Below, piece after piece: positions 1-10,000 of a DNA stretch of 64,000 bases. How positions within the stretch are numbered: position 1 is the stretch's first letter; every line of letters begins with the position of its first letter. A model generated the notes under the pieces. The model was not told where the DNA came from and did no database searches. It was given only the letters and a program-made list of their open reading frames with translations. The stretch is from an uncultured Phascolarctobacterium sp. (GTDB lineage Bacteria > Bacillota > Negativicutes > Acidaminococcales > Acidaminococcaceae). The position numbers and the translations under genes are program-made. The DNA lies in the NCBI GenBank assembly GCA_905200645.1, contig CAJKLD010000009.1, positions 5,377 to 69,376 of the forward strand, in the 5' to 3' direction.

Positions 1-899
1 TCTGCCAGGCCTGCCGCTACAATATTTTTTGCAACATAGCGTGCAGCGTAAGCAGCACTGCGGTCAACCTTGGAAGGATCCTTGCCGGAGAAAGCGCCGC
101 CGCCATGACGAGCCATACCGCCGTAAGTATCAACAATAATTTTGCGTCCTGTCAAGCCGGCATCGCCTTGCGGTCCGCCGATAACAAAACGGCCCGTAGG
201 ATTGATATAATATTTTGTGTTGTCGTCCAGCATTGCGGCAGGCACAACGGGCTTAACAACATTTTCAATAATATCTTCGGTAATTTGCTCGTGAGAAATC
301 TCTGGAGCATGTTGAGAAGAAATTACAATCGCATCAATGCGTACCGGCTTACCGTTTTCATATTCCACCGTAACTTGAGTTTTGCCGTCAGGACGCAGAT
401 AAGCCAAGGTGCCGTTTTTGCGTACTTCAGTCAAACGCAGAGACAGCTTGTTAGCTAAATATGCTGGCATGGGCATGTAGCTGTCAGTTTCGTTAGTTGC
501 ATAACCAAACATCATGCCTTGGTCGCCGGCGCCGGCTTCTTCTTCGGCTGCACTGCCTTTTTTAGCTTCCAAAGACTTATCAACACCCATAGCAATATCG
601 GGAGACTGCTCGTCAATAGAAACCAGCACGCCGCAGGTGTTGCCGTCAAAACCATATTTGGCGCGGTCGTAACCAATATCAATAACAGTTTGGCGGGCAA
701 TACGGGGAATGTCAACGTAGCATTTGGTAGAAATTTCGCCAAAAATATGAATTTGTCCGGTAGTAACAATAGTTTCGCAGGCTACGCGTCCTTTCGGGTC
801 CTGCTCTAAGATGGCGTCTAGCACAGCGTCGGAAATTTGGTCGGCAATTTTATCAGGATGGCCTTCGGTAACAGATTCAGAAGTGAATAATTTTCTCAT
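1..899 (-). CDS. metK: S-adenosylmethionine synthase (C-terminus cut by window edge)
   Basis: The enzyme makes S-adenosylmethionine from methionine and ATP in the cytosol. The reading frame starts MRKLFTSESVTEGHPDKIAD, the family's N-terminal ATP/methionine-binding signature, and continues through GAGDQGMMFGYA and FVIGGPQGDAGLTGRK, both conserved in MetK. About 300 of the usual 390-400 residues are visible; the rest lies left of the window. The ATG at 897-899 is preceded by an AGGAGA-type ribosome site. A SAM riboswitch and terminator directly upstream imply feedback repression by the product. Identification is secure. Confidence 0.97.
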   Translation of the reverse strand, partial: MRKLFTSESVTEGHPDKIADQISDAVLDAILEQDPKGRVACETIVTTGQIHIFGEISTKCYVDIPRIARQTVIDIGYDRAKYGFDGNTCGVLVSIDEQSPDIAMGVDKSLEAKKGSAAEEEAGAGDQGMMFGYATNETDSYMPMPAYLANKLSLRLTEVRKNGTLAYLRPDGKTQVTVEYENGKPVRIDAIVISSQHAPEISHEQITEDIIENVVKPVVPAAMLDDNTKYYINPTGRFVIGGPQGDAGLTGRKIIVDTYGGMARHGGGAFSGKDPSKVDRSAAYAARYVAKNIVAAGLA

Positions 900-942
900 G
901 TTTATCTCCTTTCGTGAACATACGAAAAATAGTAATTAAAAA

Positions 943-967
943 TGGCGTTCTCTGATTGAGAACGCCA
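943..967 (-). terminator. Expression-platform terminator of the SAM riboswitch
   Basis: A perfect 10-bp inverted repeat (TGGCGTTCTC / GAGAACGCCA) with a 5-nt loop is followed on the minus strand by a T-rich run. It lies between the SAM aptamer and metK, so it is the expected off-switch when SAM is bound. Confidence 0.9.
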
Positions 968-974
968 TAAATAC

Positions 975-1095
975 CTTTAAAGCATCCTCATCTCACAGCT
1001 CAAGTGCTGTAGGACTTAGCACCGTTTACGGATGTCACTCCATAGTGGTTGCTGCGGTTTCACAGGGCCATTCCCTCCACCGCTCTTGATGAGTA
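975..1095 (-). promoter_or_regulatory. SAM-I (S-box) riboswitch
   Basis: On the minus strand the leader carries S-box landmarks in order: ATCAAGAGCGGTGGAGGGA, GGCCCTGTGAAACC, GCAGCAACC, and GGTGCTAAGTCCTACAGC. It closes with a helix and is followed by a terminator hairpin and metK. The order and spacing match SAM-I aptamers, which terminate transcription of methionine/SAM genes when SAM is abundant. Confidence 0.95.
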
Positions 1096-1115
1096 ATTTG
1101 ATTTTTACCTTGCTT

Positions 1116-1144
1116 ATTATAATCTATCTTGTCGAATATAGCAA
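1116..1144 (-). promoter_or_regulatory. Probable sigma-70/A promoter of metK
   Basis: On the minus strand TTGCTA (-35) and TATAAT (-10) are separated by 17 nt. Transcription would start about 15-20 nt ahead of the riboswitch. Motif inspection only. Confidence 0.65.
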
Positions 1145-1229
1145 GCCCTTTTCAATAAATTCACATAATAAATTTATTTTTAGAACAAGCTAGAACTTAT
1201 TGAGAAATTTTCTTTTGAAAAACAGTTTA

Positions 1230-2441
1230 TTATGCCTGCCTTTGGCGACGAATTTTTAAGGCTTCGTCTAAAATCCGGTTAGCTACCTCTGCCTTAGGCA
1301 TCTGCTCTAAGGAACGCACCTCGCCGCTGGCAAAAAGAAATTTAACGATATTGGTATCGGCGTTAAAGCCTGCGCCTGCCGCCGTAACGTCGTTGGCAAC
1401 AATCATATCCAAATTCTTTTTGATTACTTTATCGCGAGCGTTTGCCAACAAATTCTGCGTTTCAGCAGCAAAGCCAACCAAAACCTGATGCTTTTTTTGG
1501 GAGCCAAGAATTTTAAGAATGTCCGGATTTTTATCCATCACCACGGTCAAAGCGTCGTCGGTTTTCTTTTTGATTTTTTGGTCTGCCACATCATGGGGAC
1601 GATAATCGGCAACAGCTGCCGCCTTGATAACGATATCCATTTCGCCATAAGCATTCACGCAGGCTTCCAGCATTTCGTTGGTAGTTTCCACCTTAACTGT
1701 GCGCACATTAGCCGGCGCTGCCAAAGCAGAAGGTCCACTGACCAGCAAAACCTCTGCGCCGCGTTCAGCAGCCATCTGCGCTACTGCGTAACCCATTTTG
1801 CCGCTGGAACGATTGCCCACAAAACGCACGGGGTCGATAGGCTCGCGCGTACCGGCCGCGGTTACCAAAACCTTTAAGCCGCGCAAATCGCCTTCACGCT
1901 TGGCAAAAAACGCACTGATAAATTCTACAATTTCCTGTGGTTCCGGCAGACGACCGGCGCCGCTGGTACCGCAGGCTAATTTGCCCACAGCGGGAGGCAT
2001 TACGCTGATGCCGCGGCCTGCAAGCTTAGCGATATTTTCCTGAGTTGCCGGATTTTTATACATACCGGTATTCATCGCCGGACAGACAATAACGGGAGCC
2101 TGTGCTGCCAAAAGCGTAGTGCTTAACAAATCATCTGCCAAGCCATAAGCCATTTTGGCAATAATATTAGCGGTAGCAGGAGCTACCACAAAAGCGTCTG
2201 CCCAATTAGCCAGAGCAATATGCTCTACATTAAATTCCTGATTGCCGCTCCACATGGACACAGCTACCCGGTTGCCGCTTATTTCTTTAAAGGTCAGCGG
2301 TGTTACAAACTGCTGGGCATGCTCCGTCATGACTACGCGCACTTCGCATCCCTGCTTACGCAGACGGCTTACCAAGTCCACTGCTTTATAAACGGCAATG
2401 CCGCCGGTAACACCTAAAACAATCTTTTTACCCTTTAACAA
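1230..2441 (-). CDS. coaBC: Bifunctional phosphopantothenoylcysteine decarboxylase / phosphopantothenate-cysteine ligase
   Basis: The protein catalyses two consecutive steps of coenzyme A synthesis: CTP-dependent coupling of cysteine to 4'-phosphopantothenate, then FMN-dependent decarboxylation. The N-terminal CoaC flavoprotein domain (about residues 1-180) begins KKIVLGVTGGIAVYKA and contains the PAMNTGMY motif. The CoaB domain (about 185-400) has VTAAGTREPIDPVRFVGNRS, SSGKMGYAVA and MDKNPDILK. Its 403 residues match the usual bifunctional form. It follows rpoZ by 18 nt in the gmk-rpoZ operon, a common Firmicute order. Confidence 0.95.
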   Translation of the reverse strand: MLKGKKIVLGVTGGIAVYKAVDLVSRLRKQGCEVRVVMTEHAQQFVTPLTFKEISGNRVAVSMWSGNQEFNVEHIALANWADAFVVAPATANIIAKMAYGLADDLLSTTLLAAQAPVIVCPAMNTGMYKNPATQENIAKLAGRGISVMPPAVGKLACGTSGAGRLPEPQEIVEFISAFFAKREGDLRGLKVLVTAAGTREPIDPVRFVGNRSSGKMGYAVAQMAAERGAEVLLVSGPSALAAPANVRTVKVETTNEMLEACVNAYGEMDIVIKAAAVADYRPHDVADQKIKKKTDDALTVVMDKNPDILKILGSQKKHQVLVGFAAETQNLLANARDKVIKKNLDMIVANDVTAAGAGFNADTNIVKFLFASGEVRSLEQMPKAEVANRILDEALKIRRQRQA

Positions 2442-2459
2442 GGCTTTTTCCTCCTGCTG

Positions 2460-2654
2460 TTATACGTTTTTAGTACGCTCGTAGGTAATAGAATCTTTAG
2501 CAATTTCTTTTAAAGCGGTGCTGACTTCTTTTTCCGGTGCATTTACAGACGGTTTTGTCAGTTCACGCGCTCTTTTAGCAGCCAAAATAACCAAAGTATA
2601 TTTGCTGTCAACCTTTTCAGCCAAATAATCAATAGAAGGGTCTACCATAGACAT
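2460..2654 (-). CDS. rpoZ: RNA polymerase omega subunit
   Basis: This small subunit helps RNA polymerase assembly and stability. The 64-residue product MSMVDPSIDYLAEKVDSKYT shows the family's N-terminal pattern, then LVILAAKRARELTKP, the conserved AAKRAR motif that contacts the beta-prime subunit. Its position between gmk and coaBC is the classic arrangement. It lies 13 nt after gmk, so it is cotranscribed. Confidence 0.95.
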   Translation of the reverse strand: MSMVDPSIDYLAEKVDSKYTLVILAAKRARELTKPSVNAPEKEVSTALKEIAKDSITYERTKNV

Positions 2655-2667
2655 TTATCATCACTCC

Positions 2668-3312
2668 TTATGCTTTTTCTCTTTTACATTTACAAATTTC
2701 ATCAACAATAAAATATGTTCTTGCCACCCGATAGCGTTCAGCCTCCATAATGGTTAAAACCTTATTGGCAGCCTTTTCCGCAATATCGTTGACAATAATA
2801 TAATCATATTCGGCAGCATAGGTCAGCTCGCTGGCAGCAGACGCCATACGGCGCTTTATCACATCCTCGCTGTCCGTACCGCGTTTATAAATGCGGGCGG
2901 AAAGCTCGTCCAGGGAAGGCGGCACAATAAAAACAAACACGCCCTCCGGAAAACGCTTTTTAATCTGCAACGCTCCCTGAATATCAATTTCCAATAAAAC
3001 GTCATGACCGCTTTGCAAAAGCTCCATAACATACTGTCGCGGCGTACCGTAATAATTGCCGTAAACCTCTGCGTATTCCAACAGTTCGCCCTGAGCAATC
3101 ATTTCTTTGACTTGCGAAACTGTTTTGAAGAAATAGCTTTTGCCGTCCACTTCGCCTACGCGTGGCTGACGGGTAGTAACAGAAATAGAGTAACCTAAAT
3201 CCGGCAGCTTATCGCGCAAAATTTGGCAGATTGTGCCCTTGCCTGCGCCTGAAGGACCGGAAACTACCAGCAGCAATCCCTGTGGAGTTACGTTTTTTGC
3301 CTGCTTCTCCAT
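2668..3312 (-). CDS. gmk: Guanylate kinase
   Basis: The enzyme phosphorylates GMP to GDP with ATP. The P-loop SGPSGAGKGT lies near residue 18, followed by the GMP-binding stretch SVTTRQPRVGEVDGKSYFF and LLEIDIQGA. I start at the ATG at 3312 (MEKQAKNV), giving 214 residues. A longer frame would begin at 3336 inside remA. GAGGAA overlapping the remA stop provides the ribosome site, so the two are translationally close. Confidence 0.95.
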   Translation of the reverse strand: MEKQAKNVTPQGLLLVVSGPSGAGKGTICQILRDKLPDLGYSISVTTRQPRVGEVDGKSYFFKTVSQVKEMIAQGELLEYAEVYGNYYGTPRQYVMELLQSGHDVLLEIDIQGALQIKKRFPEGVFVFIVPPSLDELSARIYKRGTDSEDVIKRRMASAASELTYAAEYDYIIVNDIAEKAANKVLTIMEAERYRVARTYFIVDEICKCKREKA

Positions 3313-3313
3313 T

Positions 3314-3574
3314 TTATTCCTCATCCTCCACGTCATTCATGGTCAAACGGTTGGCTACCGTTTCGGGCTGTACGGCGCTTAGCAGAATATGTCCGCTGTC
3401 TGTTACCACAACAGCTCTTGTTCTGCGGCCATAGGTAGCGTCAATCAACATACCTTTATCACGCGCTTCCTGAATAATACGCTTAATAGGCGCCGATTCG
3501 GGACTGATAATGGCAATAATACGATTTACGGATACAACATTACCGAAACCAATATTAATCAGCTTAATATCCAC
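3314..3574 (-). CDS. remA: RemA/DUF370 family regulatory protein
   Basis: RemA of Bacillus subtilis is a DNA-binding activator of biofilm-matrix and osmoprotection genes. This 86-residue protein matches the family closely: MDIKLINIGFGNVVSVNRII at the start, then SPESAPIKR and DATYGRRTRAVV. It sits between yicC and gmk, the conserved Firmicute context. The family is recognised confidently; the regulon in this organism is unknown. Confidence 0.9.
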   Translation of the reverse strand: MDIKLINIGFGNVVSVNRIIAIISPESAPIKRIIQEARDKGMLIDATYGRRTRAVVVTDSGHILLSAVQPETVANRLTMNDVEDEE

Positions 3575-3589
3575 GTTACCGTTCCCCTC

Positions 3590-4489
3590 CTACTCAATAT
3601 TTTGTATCTGCTCGCGGATTTTTTCAATCTCCGCCTTAATTTCTACCACAATCTGCGCCAAGGTATAGTCATTGGCTTTGGAAGCAATGGTGTTAGCTTC
3701 GCGGTTAAATTCCTGAATCAAAAAGTCCAATTTCCTGCCTACCGGCTGGTCGGAAGCAATAATCAGCTTAAATTGCTTAATATGGCTTTTCAAACGCACA
3801 ATTTCTTCCGTAATGCTGGTGCGGTCGGCAAAAATCGCTACCTCCTGCAGCAAACGTTCCGGCTCTACAGTAATATTATGGTCAGCCAAAAGATTTGTCA
3901 GACGCTCGCTCAGCTTAGCCTGATATTCTTCCACCACCATGGGAGAGCGTTCTTCAATCAAAGCCAGCTTTGCGGCAATCAAATCGGCGCGGTAAATAAA
4001 ATCGCCGTAAATATTGCCGCCCTCGGTCTCGCGCATAGCAACCAAGTTCTGTAAAGCTTGACGTACAGCCTGCTCCACCTTCGGCCAAACGCTTTCTACA
4101 TCAAAAAAGCCTTCTTTAATATTGATAACATCCTGACAGCGGGACAAATACAAAATTTCCGCAGCGGTGTTGATACCGGTTTCTTCGGCACCGATAGCTT
4201 CGCCCACTTCTTGCAATGCTTTATGATAAGCGGCGGCAAGATTTTTATCAACCTTTAACGAGCAATTATCGCTGGTTGTATAGTCAGCGTTAATAAAAAC
4301 GTCAATGCGCCCGCGGCTGACGGTTTTTAAAATAGTTTTGCGGATGCGGTCCTCTAAAGGATTCAAAAAGCGCGGCAGGCGAATTGCCACTTCATTATAA
4401 CGATGGTTTACGGTTTTCATTTCCACAGTGATAGAAAAATCAGCGTCTTCGTATTCACCGCGGCCAAAACCGGTCATGCTTTTCAACAT
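3590..4489 (-). CDS. YicC/YloC-family endoribonuclease
   Basis: YicC-family proteins have been shown to be endoribonucleases that act on RNA including small RNAs. The protein has the diagnostic start MLKSMTGFGRGEYED, a middle section with AEILYLSRCQDVI, and the C-terminal domain (formerly DUF1732) with GRKLDFLIQEFNREANTI and SKANDYTLAQIVVEIK. Its length of 299 residues is normal. It is the first gene of the yicC-remA-gmk-rpoZ-coaBC run and follows a good promoter. Confidence 0.92.
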   Translation of the reverse strand: MLKSMTGFGRGEYEDADFSITVEMKTVNHRYNEVAIRLPRFLNPLEDRIRKTILKTVSRGRIDVFINADYTTSDNCSLKVDKNLAAAYHKALQEVGEAIGAEETGINTAAEILYLSRCQDVINIKEGFFDVESVWPKVEQAVRQALQNLVAMRETEGGNIYGDFIYRADLIAAKLALIEERSPMVVEEYQAKLSERLTNLLADHNITVEPERLLQEVAIFADRTSITEEIVRLKSHIKQFKLIIASDQPVGRKLDFLIQEFNREANTIASKANDYTLAQIVVEIKAEIEKIREQIQNIE

Positions 4490-4573
4490 GAATTTCCTCC
4501 CAACTCCCCGATTGGTATATTTTTATACATTTAAAGAGATAAGCAACAAGCTTCGTTCTTATCTTGAAAAATA

Positions 4574-4602
4574 ATTATACCATATTTTACGCCTAATTTC
4601 AG
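4574..4602 (-). promoter_or_regulatory. Promoter of the yicC-remA-gmk-rpoZ-coaBC operon
   Basis: The minus strand reads CTGAAA (-35), 17 nt, TATAAT (-10) with an extended TGG before the -10. It lies about 85 nt upstream of yicC with no intervening gene. Motif inspection only. Confidence 0.6.
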
Positions 4603-4636
4603 CATTTTTCTTAGTCTTGCGTTATTTTTCTAGTCT

Positions 4637-5119
4637 TTAGGCCTCCTGCCAGCCCTTGCACAAATCTACCCAGCCTTGGCAGTTAGAAGAATATTTTTCC
4701 AATTCCTCCGGCGTTAATTCAATGGCGCTGTTGGAGCTGCCGCAAGCGGGAAAAAATGTTTGAAAGCGTTTTAAGGAAATATCCAAATAAACCTTTACGC
4801 CTTCGTTAATACCAAAGGAGCATACACCGCCGATAGCGTGGCCAATCATAGGCTCAACTTCCTCAGCGCTCAGCATTTTTGCCTTGCAGCCAAAAAAATG
4901 CTTATACTTAGCGTTATCCACCTTAGCATCGCCGGCAGCCACAATCAGCACGCAGCTGTTATCGTTTAGTTTAAAGGATAAAGTTTTGGCAATGCGCGCA
5001 GGCTCGCAGCCCGCAGCCTGCGCCGCCAGTTCTACGGTTGCACTGCTGCCGGAAAATTCAAGAATACGGTCTTCCATATTAAATTGGCGCAGATACGCGC
5101 GCACCTTTTCAATAGACAT
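4637..5119 (-). CDS. YbaK/EbsC-type aminoacyl-tRNA deacylase
   Basis: This domain hydrolyses mischarged tRNAs in trans, for example Cys-tRNA(Pro). The 160-residue protein is essentially one YbaK/ProRS-INS domain. Features include the conserved lysine in ARIAKTLSFKLND, the core GDAKVDNAKYKHFFG, and the glycine-rich loop GHAIGGVCSFGI. The substrate (Ala, Cys or another) cannot be told from sequence alone. It lies downstream of rqcH with a 25-nt gap, so both quality-control genes may share a transcript. Confidence 0.88.
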   Translation of the reverse strand: MSIEKVRAYLRQFNMEDRILEFSGSSATVELAAQAAGCEPARIAKTLSFKLNDNSCVLIVAAGDAKVDNAKYKHFFGCKAKMLSAEEVEPMIGHAIGGVCSFGINEGVKVYLDISLKRFQTFFPACGSSNSAIELTPEELEKYSSNCQGWVDLCKGWQEA

Positions 5120-5144
5120 AATTTACTGCCTCCATCATAATTAT

Positions 5145-6881
5145 TTAATCTTTAGGTAAATAAGCTGCTAAAAGCTGTTTATCCGGCGTGGTGTAATAAG
5201 TGCGCTGGTTAGTGAAAATTACAAAGCCCGGCTTGCTTCCCGCAGGCTTTTTCACATAACGGCGCTCTACGCAGTCCACAGGTACATTGCTGCCCGCTCC
5301 GGCCTTGCTGAAATAAGCCGCCAGCTGCACTGCCAGCTGCACGTCACTTTCCTGCGGCCGGCCTTTCATGATAACGTGAGAGCCGGGAATATTCTTGGTG
5401 TGAAACCATAAATCCCGCGGTCCGCCCAAAGTAAAAGTCACATAATCGTTCTGCTTATTATTTTTGCCGATATACAAGTCAACCTCTGCATTTATTTTAA
5501 TATGCAGAGGCCGGGATTTTTGCAGGCTTGCTTTCGTTTTCTTTTTACCAATAAGCTTAATCAAGCCTACGTTAATCATTTCCTGGCGAATTTCTTCAAT
5601 TTCGTTTTTGGCAGTTGCCGTCAGCAGCGAAACGTCTAAGCTTGCCAAATAAGTCAGCATTTCCTGCGCAGCTTCAATTTGCCGGCGCACCTCAATCTGC
5701 GCGCGTTTATATTTATTATAACGCTTATAATAAGCCTGTGCATTTTCTGTTGGCGACAACACTGGATTGAGCTTGACATGTACCTTTTCGCCGTCATAAA
5801 TATTTATCAGCTCCGCATCGGTCTGCCCCCTGTGCAGCTGATAAATATTGGCCATCAGGGTATCCGCAATTATGCGCTGTGCTTCCGCATCCTCGGCGTG
5901 CCGTAAATCCTGCTGCAGCGCCGTTAATTTTTTTGTCAGCTTTGCGCTTTCGGCAGTTACCAGCTTTTGCAGCTGTTCATGCTGCGGCAGCTGAATGGGT
6001 TTAAGGCTCACAGCAAAATTGATGGCGCTGTTAACGTCGGCGAACTCTCGCACACTCATACCCTGCTCTAAATTCTGCGGCGGCAGCGGCAAAATAGTTT
6101 TCACTTGGTTGGTACGGCTGATAAGCGCGTAAACCGCTTTTGTACTCGCATCTGCCAAATGCTGCTGCAAATCAGCAAGCACCTTGGTTAAGGCCTGCGC
6201 TTCTCCTTGCTCCAAACGCACTGTCTGCGGCAGAATATCTGCCGCCGTCAATAATTCTGCGGCGGTGGCTTTGCCGATACCTGTAGTTGCGGCGACTAAA
6301 GCCTTGGCAAAATTGGCGTCGGGCAGATTATTGGCCGCCTGCACAATGGCTTCCGGCTTTTCTGTTAAAATATTCAGCCCGGCTTGTGGCGGTGGGGCAA
6401 TATATTCCCTGCCCGGCAGCACGCAGCGATAACTGCTTTGCGCTGCGCCTACATGCTTCAGGCAGCCGATAATCATATTATCCTGCACTAAAATAACGTT
6501 GTTGTTTTTGCCGGTCAGCTCAAAAATAAGCTTTTTGGTAATAATTTTGCCAGCCTGCCCCAGCATATCTATTTCCAGCGTAATAATACGGTCTAAACCG
6601 CTTTGATAAATTTTGGCAATACGTCCTTCTTCCAAATGCTTTCGCAGCAGCATGCAGAAGCCCGGCGGAGTTTCCGGATTTTCCGGCAGCCTGACGGGAA
6701 TATATAACGCAGGACTGCCGCCGTTCATATCCGCCAGTAAGGAACCGGTATCGCCGGTGCGGCGCAACAGCAGCAGCACCGCATGAGGATTAGGCATATA
6801 CACGCGGTAAATTTTGCTGCCTAATAATTCTTTATTTAATGTATCGTTAACTAATTTTAAGGTTAAGCCTTCAAGATTCAT
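5145..6881 (-). CDS. rqcH: Rqc2/NFACT-family ribosome quality control protein
   Basis: RqcH binds stalled 50S-peptidyl-tRNA complexes and recruits tRNA-Ala to add C-terminal alanine tails. The 578-residue protein has the NFACT-N domain at its start (MNLEGLTLKLVNDTLNKEL), the functional Asp-Arg pair in SGLDRIITLEIDM, and a long helical coiled-coil middle section. The C-terminal NFACT-R domain has NDYVTFTLGGPRDLWFHTKN followed by IPGSHVIM. Older annotations call this family fibronectin-binding protein. Whole-length match, so confidence is high. Confidence 0.93.
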   Translation of the reverse strand: MNLEGLTLKLVNDTLNKELLGSKIYRVYMPNPHAVLLLLRRTGDTGSLLADMNGGSPALYIPVRLPENPETPPGFCMLLRKHLEEGRIAKIYQSGLDRIITLEIDMLGQAGKIITKKLIFELTGKNNNVILVQDNMIIGCLKHVGAAQSSYRCVLPGREYIAPPPQAGLNILTEKPEAIVQAANNLPDANFAKALVAATTGIGKATAAELLTAADILPQTVRLEQGEAQALTKVLADLQQHLADASTKAVYALISRTNQVKTILPLPPQNLEQGMSVREFADVNSAINFAVSLKPIQLPQHEQLQKLVTAESAKLTKKLTALQQDLRHAEDAEAQRIIADTLMANIYQLHRGQTDAELINIYDGEKVHVKLNPVLSPTENAQAYYKRYNKYKRAQIEVRRQIEAAQEMLTYLASLDVSLLTATAKNEIEEIRQEMINVGLIKLIGKKKTKASLQKSRPLHIKINAEVDLYIGKNNKQNDYVTFTLGGPRDLWFHTKNIPGSHVIMKGRPQESDVQLAVQLAAYFSKAGAGSNVPVDCVERRYVKKPAGSKPGFVIFTNQRTYYTTPDKQLLAAYLPKD

Positions 6882-6969
6882 AACTGGTCACCTGCACAAA
6901 TTTCTTGCTGTCAAGCTAATTATAGTTTTAATTATAATCAGTACAAACTTTAAAGTCAAATCAGCAAAA

Positions 6970-7003
6970 AAGGGACTGAATGACAATGCGCATTCAGTCC
7001 CTT
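6970..7003 (-). terminator. Terminator downstream of tpsA
   Basis: A 13-bp perfect stem (AAGGGACTGAATG) with an 8-nt loop is followed on the minus strand by a T tract. It lies about 60 nt past the tpsA stop and before rqcH. It has a weaker T-rich flank on the plus side. Confidence 0.85.
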
Positions 7004-7065
7004 TTGATTTACGCTAAAAAGCGTGCGTCATTTGAAAATTTTTAAGCCGGCTTTTACCCAGCATT

Positions 7066-10000
7066 TTAATTAAGCTCCATGCCGCCGTCTACAAAATGCA
7101 CCTCGGCCTTGCGTTCGCGCTCTTCGCGCTTTTTATCCCAGCCGTAATACCAGGAATATTTATCTTCCCAATCATCGAATTTGGGCTTATCAGCAGGTAT
7201 GTCCACTACATGAGATTTACCTGCGCCAAAAAACTCGTGAGAGGAACTACCGTTAGCATCAAATTGATAATTATCTGCCAACCCTCCAGTAAGCTCAGCA
7301 ACTAACGACCAGTCATAATCGCCAACTGCATTAGTGGTGCTTCCGTTGACAGCACCGTCGCTCTTAGGCATAATAACCTGCAAATTTTTCAGCTCTTCTA
7401 ACATTTCTTTTGTGAAATTCTTGTCAAAGCTATAACTATATTCGCCGCCCGGAGTCAGGCTAGCATCCTTATACAAGGTATTTGCATCACCGAAAAGTCT
7501 ATATACATCTTTCAGTGTTAAGTTAATCACAGCCTTATCTACCGTTACTTCATTTATCGGGTCGTCTGGTTTAGGAGGTTGGGGAACATCAGGGTCGGTA
7601 GGATCTGTAGGAGGATTGCCGTCATAATCAACTTTAATATTCGTAACGTCAAAGCCTAAATTGTTGGGATTATTATTTTGGCCTTTAGTGTTAATCTGTT
7701 GAGTATTGAAAATTTGGTGTTTGCCCGCATCTTTAAAAGAACTGCCGGAAAGCAGGCTGCTTAAAGCATCTGTATCCATAGTATTCAGATAATCTGCCAA
7801 GCTGTGTGCTGCGTTTTGGTCACCGGAAGCTGGCTTAAAGTAACCAATCTCTACATTATCCTTAAAGACTTTTACCTTGCCACCTTCTTCTTTAACGATA
7901 ATCCTATGATTTTGCGCATCATAAACCAAATTAGTCAAAGCTGTTTCTTGACCGGCGTTCGGTACAAATTGCAGCTTGGTTAAGAAAACCTTGAGCAGTT
8001 TTTGTGTACCATACTCATCCCCATAGGTTGCCCAAATTGTTGTGTCATCTTCAATATCATTATTAAATTTATCTTTTTGGTCACCTTTTTCTATGGAATA
8101 AGCATTTTTCATAGTACCATTGCTTGCGCCAGCAATATCGCCAGTAGTAGTAAACACTTGGTCAACGATGCCGGCATTATTGCCAACAACGCCGCCAACG
8201 TTAGTGCCGCCGCTAATTGCTCCTGTATTATAGCCAGCCATCAAAATGCCATTTGTATCATTGCTGCCAACTAAACCGCCAACTTTAGCATCAGTGCCGG
8301 TTACTGTACCGTTGTTATAAACTTGATATGCGTAATAATTATTTCCGTCATCCCTGCCGCCTTCAACTTTAGCAGTATTGTGACCAATTAAGCCGCCAAC
8401 ATTTTTTCTGCCGCTTACTTCGCCGGTAATAGAATTGATAAGGTTGGTTTTGCTGATAGTTCCGTTATTCTCGCCAATCAAACCGCCTACATAATCGCTA
8501 TCTTCAGCCATTACCTTGCCGTTATTGATGAGGTAGCCAGCATATTTAGAATCTTTAACTACATTACCCTGCTCATCTTTTACTTCTGCGTCGGCTTGAG
8601 CAATAGTCCCATCGTTTTTACCAATAATACCGCCAACATAATTTACATTTGAACCATTTACAATAATGGCAGCGTTATTTTTTGCGTCGCCAACTGTGCC
8701 GGTATTATGGCCAACGATACCGCCGAAGAATTCTCCAGCACTTTGATAATCATTATTATATCCCAAAGTATAATCGTTAGTATTTGCTACATTATAGATT
8801 ACGCCTTGATTTTCGCCAACGATACCTCCAACATAAGTTACGCCCAAAATTTTGCCCTGATTCATCAGGTTTTGCGAAGAACTCAAGAAGCCTTGGTTCA
8901 AGCCGATAATGCCGCCCACGTTGGTTTTGCCCTCGATAGCTGCCGAAATATCGTTAACAAGATTGGACATGCTGCCGCTGTTAACGCCTGCCAAGCCACC
9001 TACATTTGCACCGGAAGCATGTGTTCCACCTTGTCCTTGTTTATCCAAAACATGGTTAGCGTCCGCTACGATCGCGCCGTTGTTACGGCCGTTGTCAATA
9101 GTGCCGCCATTTTCACCCACAATGCCGCCGATATTGCTGCCGCCGTACATTTCACTGCCGTTGACAATATTTTTTACATTGCCATTTTGACTGTTAGTGC
9201 CGATAACGCCGCCGATATTATTCCAGCCGTTAATATAGCTGTCGTTATACGCGCTGTTTATTGTGCCGCTGCTGTTTATTGTGCCGCTATTGATACCTAC
9301 TACGCCGCCAATATTTTGCGAGCTGCCGTATTCATTAGCATCGTTCAAATCATCACTGCCAAACAAGCCGGAAATAACGCCGTGCGTGCTGACTGCGTGT
9401 TCAATCTTGCCCTCATTTTTGCCCACGACGCCGCCAAGAGCACCGGCATTTTGACCAACTACAGCGCTGTTTGCCGTTACATTTTTTATAGTACCTTGGT
9501 TATTATTAGTACCTACATTAGTATTAGTGCCTACAATACCGCCGAGAGTTGCTTCAGCTTGAGAGGTGACAATATCGCTAGTAGTAACATTGCTAATTGT
9601 ACCACTATTGGTACCAACAAGACCGCCGCCGGTACCGCTTGCTATTTCTACTCTGTTGCCAAAGGTAGTAACATTTTCTATAGTACCATTATTATAATCT
9701 GCCAGCAAACCAGTGCTATCAGTTGCAGTATTGCCACCTATACGGGAATTATAAATTTTAACATCTTTTACTGATGCTTGTTTTCCTATAGTTTTGAAAA
9801 TGCCCACACCGACTTCTGCTTTGCCGGAACCAAAACCGATAATGCGGTTGTCACGACCATCAAAATTACCTGTAAAGCCTTCAATGCTTTGATATCCGCT
9901 GACACCAAACATATCAATATCATCTTTTAAAGCAAAGTTTTTGGACAAAGCTCCTTGAGATTTAGCAGATTGAATACCTTTCAGCTGTTCGCCGTTTTCT

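Noticed and set aside
7066..8100. A contact-dependent inhibition (CdiA-CT) toxin at the TpsA C-terminus
   Set aside because: No pretoxin motif, no recognisable nuclease domain and no small immunity gene between tpsA and rqcH.
8707..9774. A 355-residue plus-strand frame opposite tpsA, with other long ones there
   Set aside because: The low-complexity A/N/I-rich composition is the complement of the GLUG repeat region. No ribosome site or family match.
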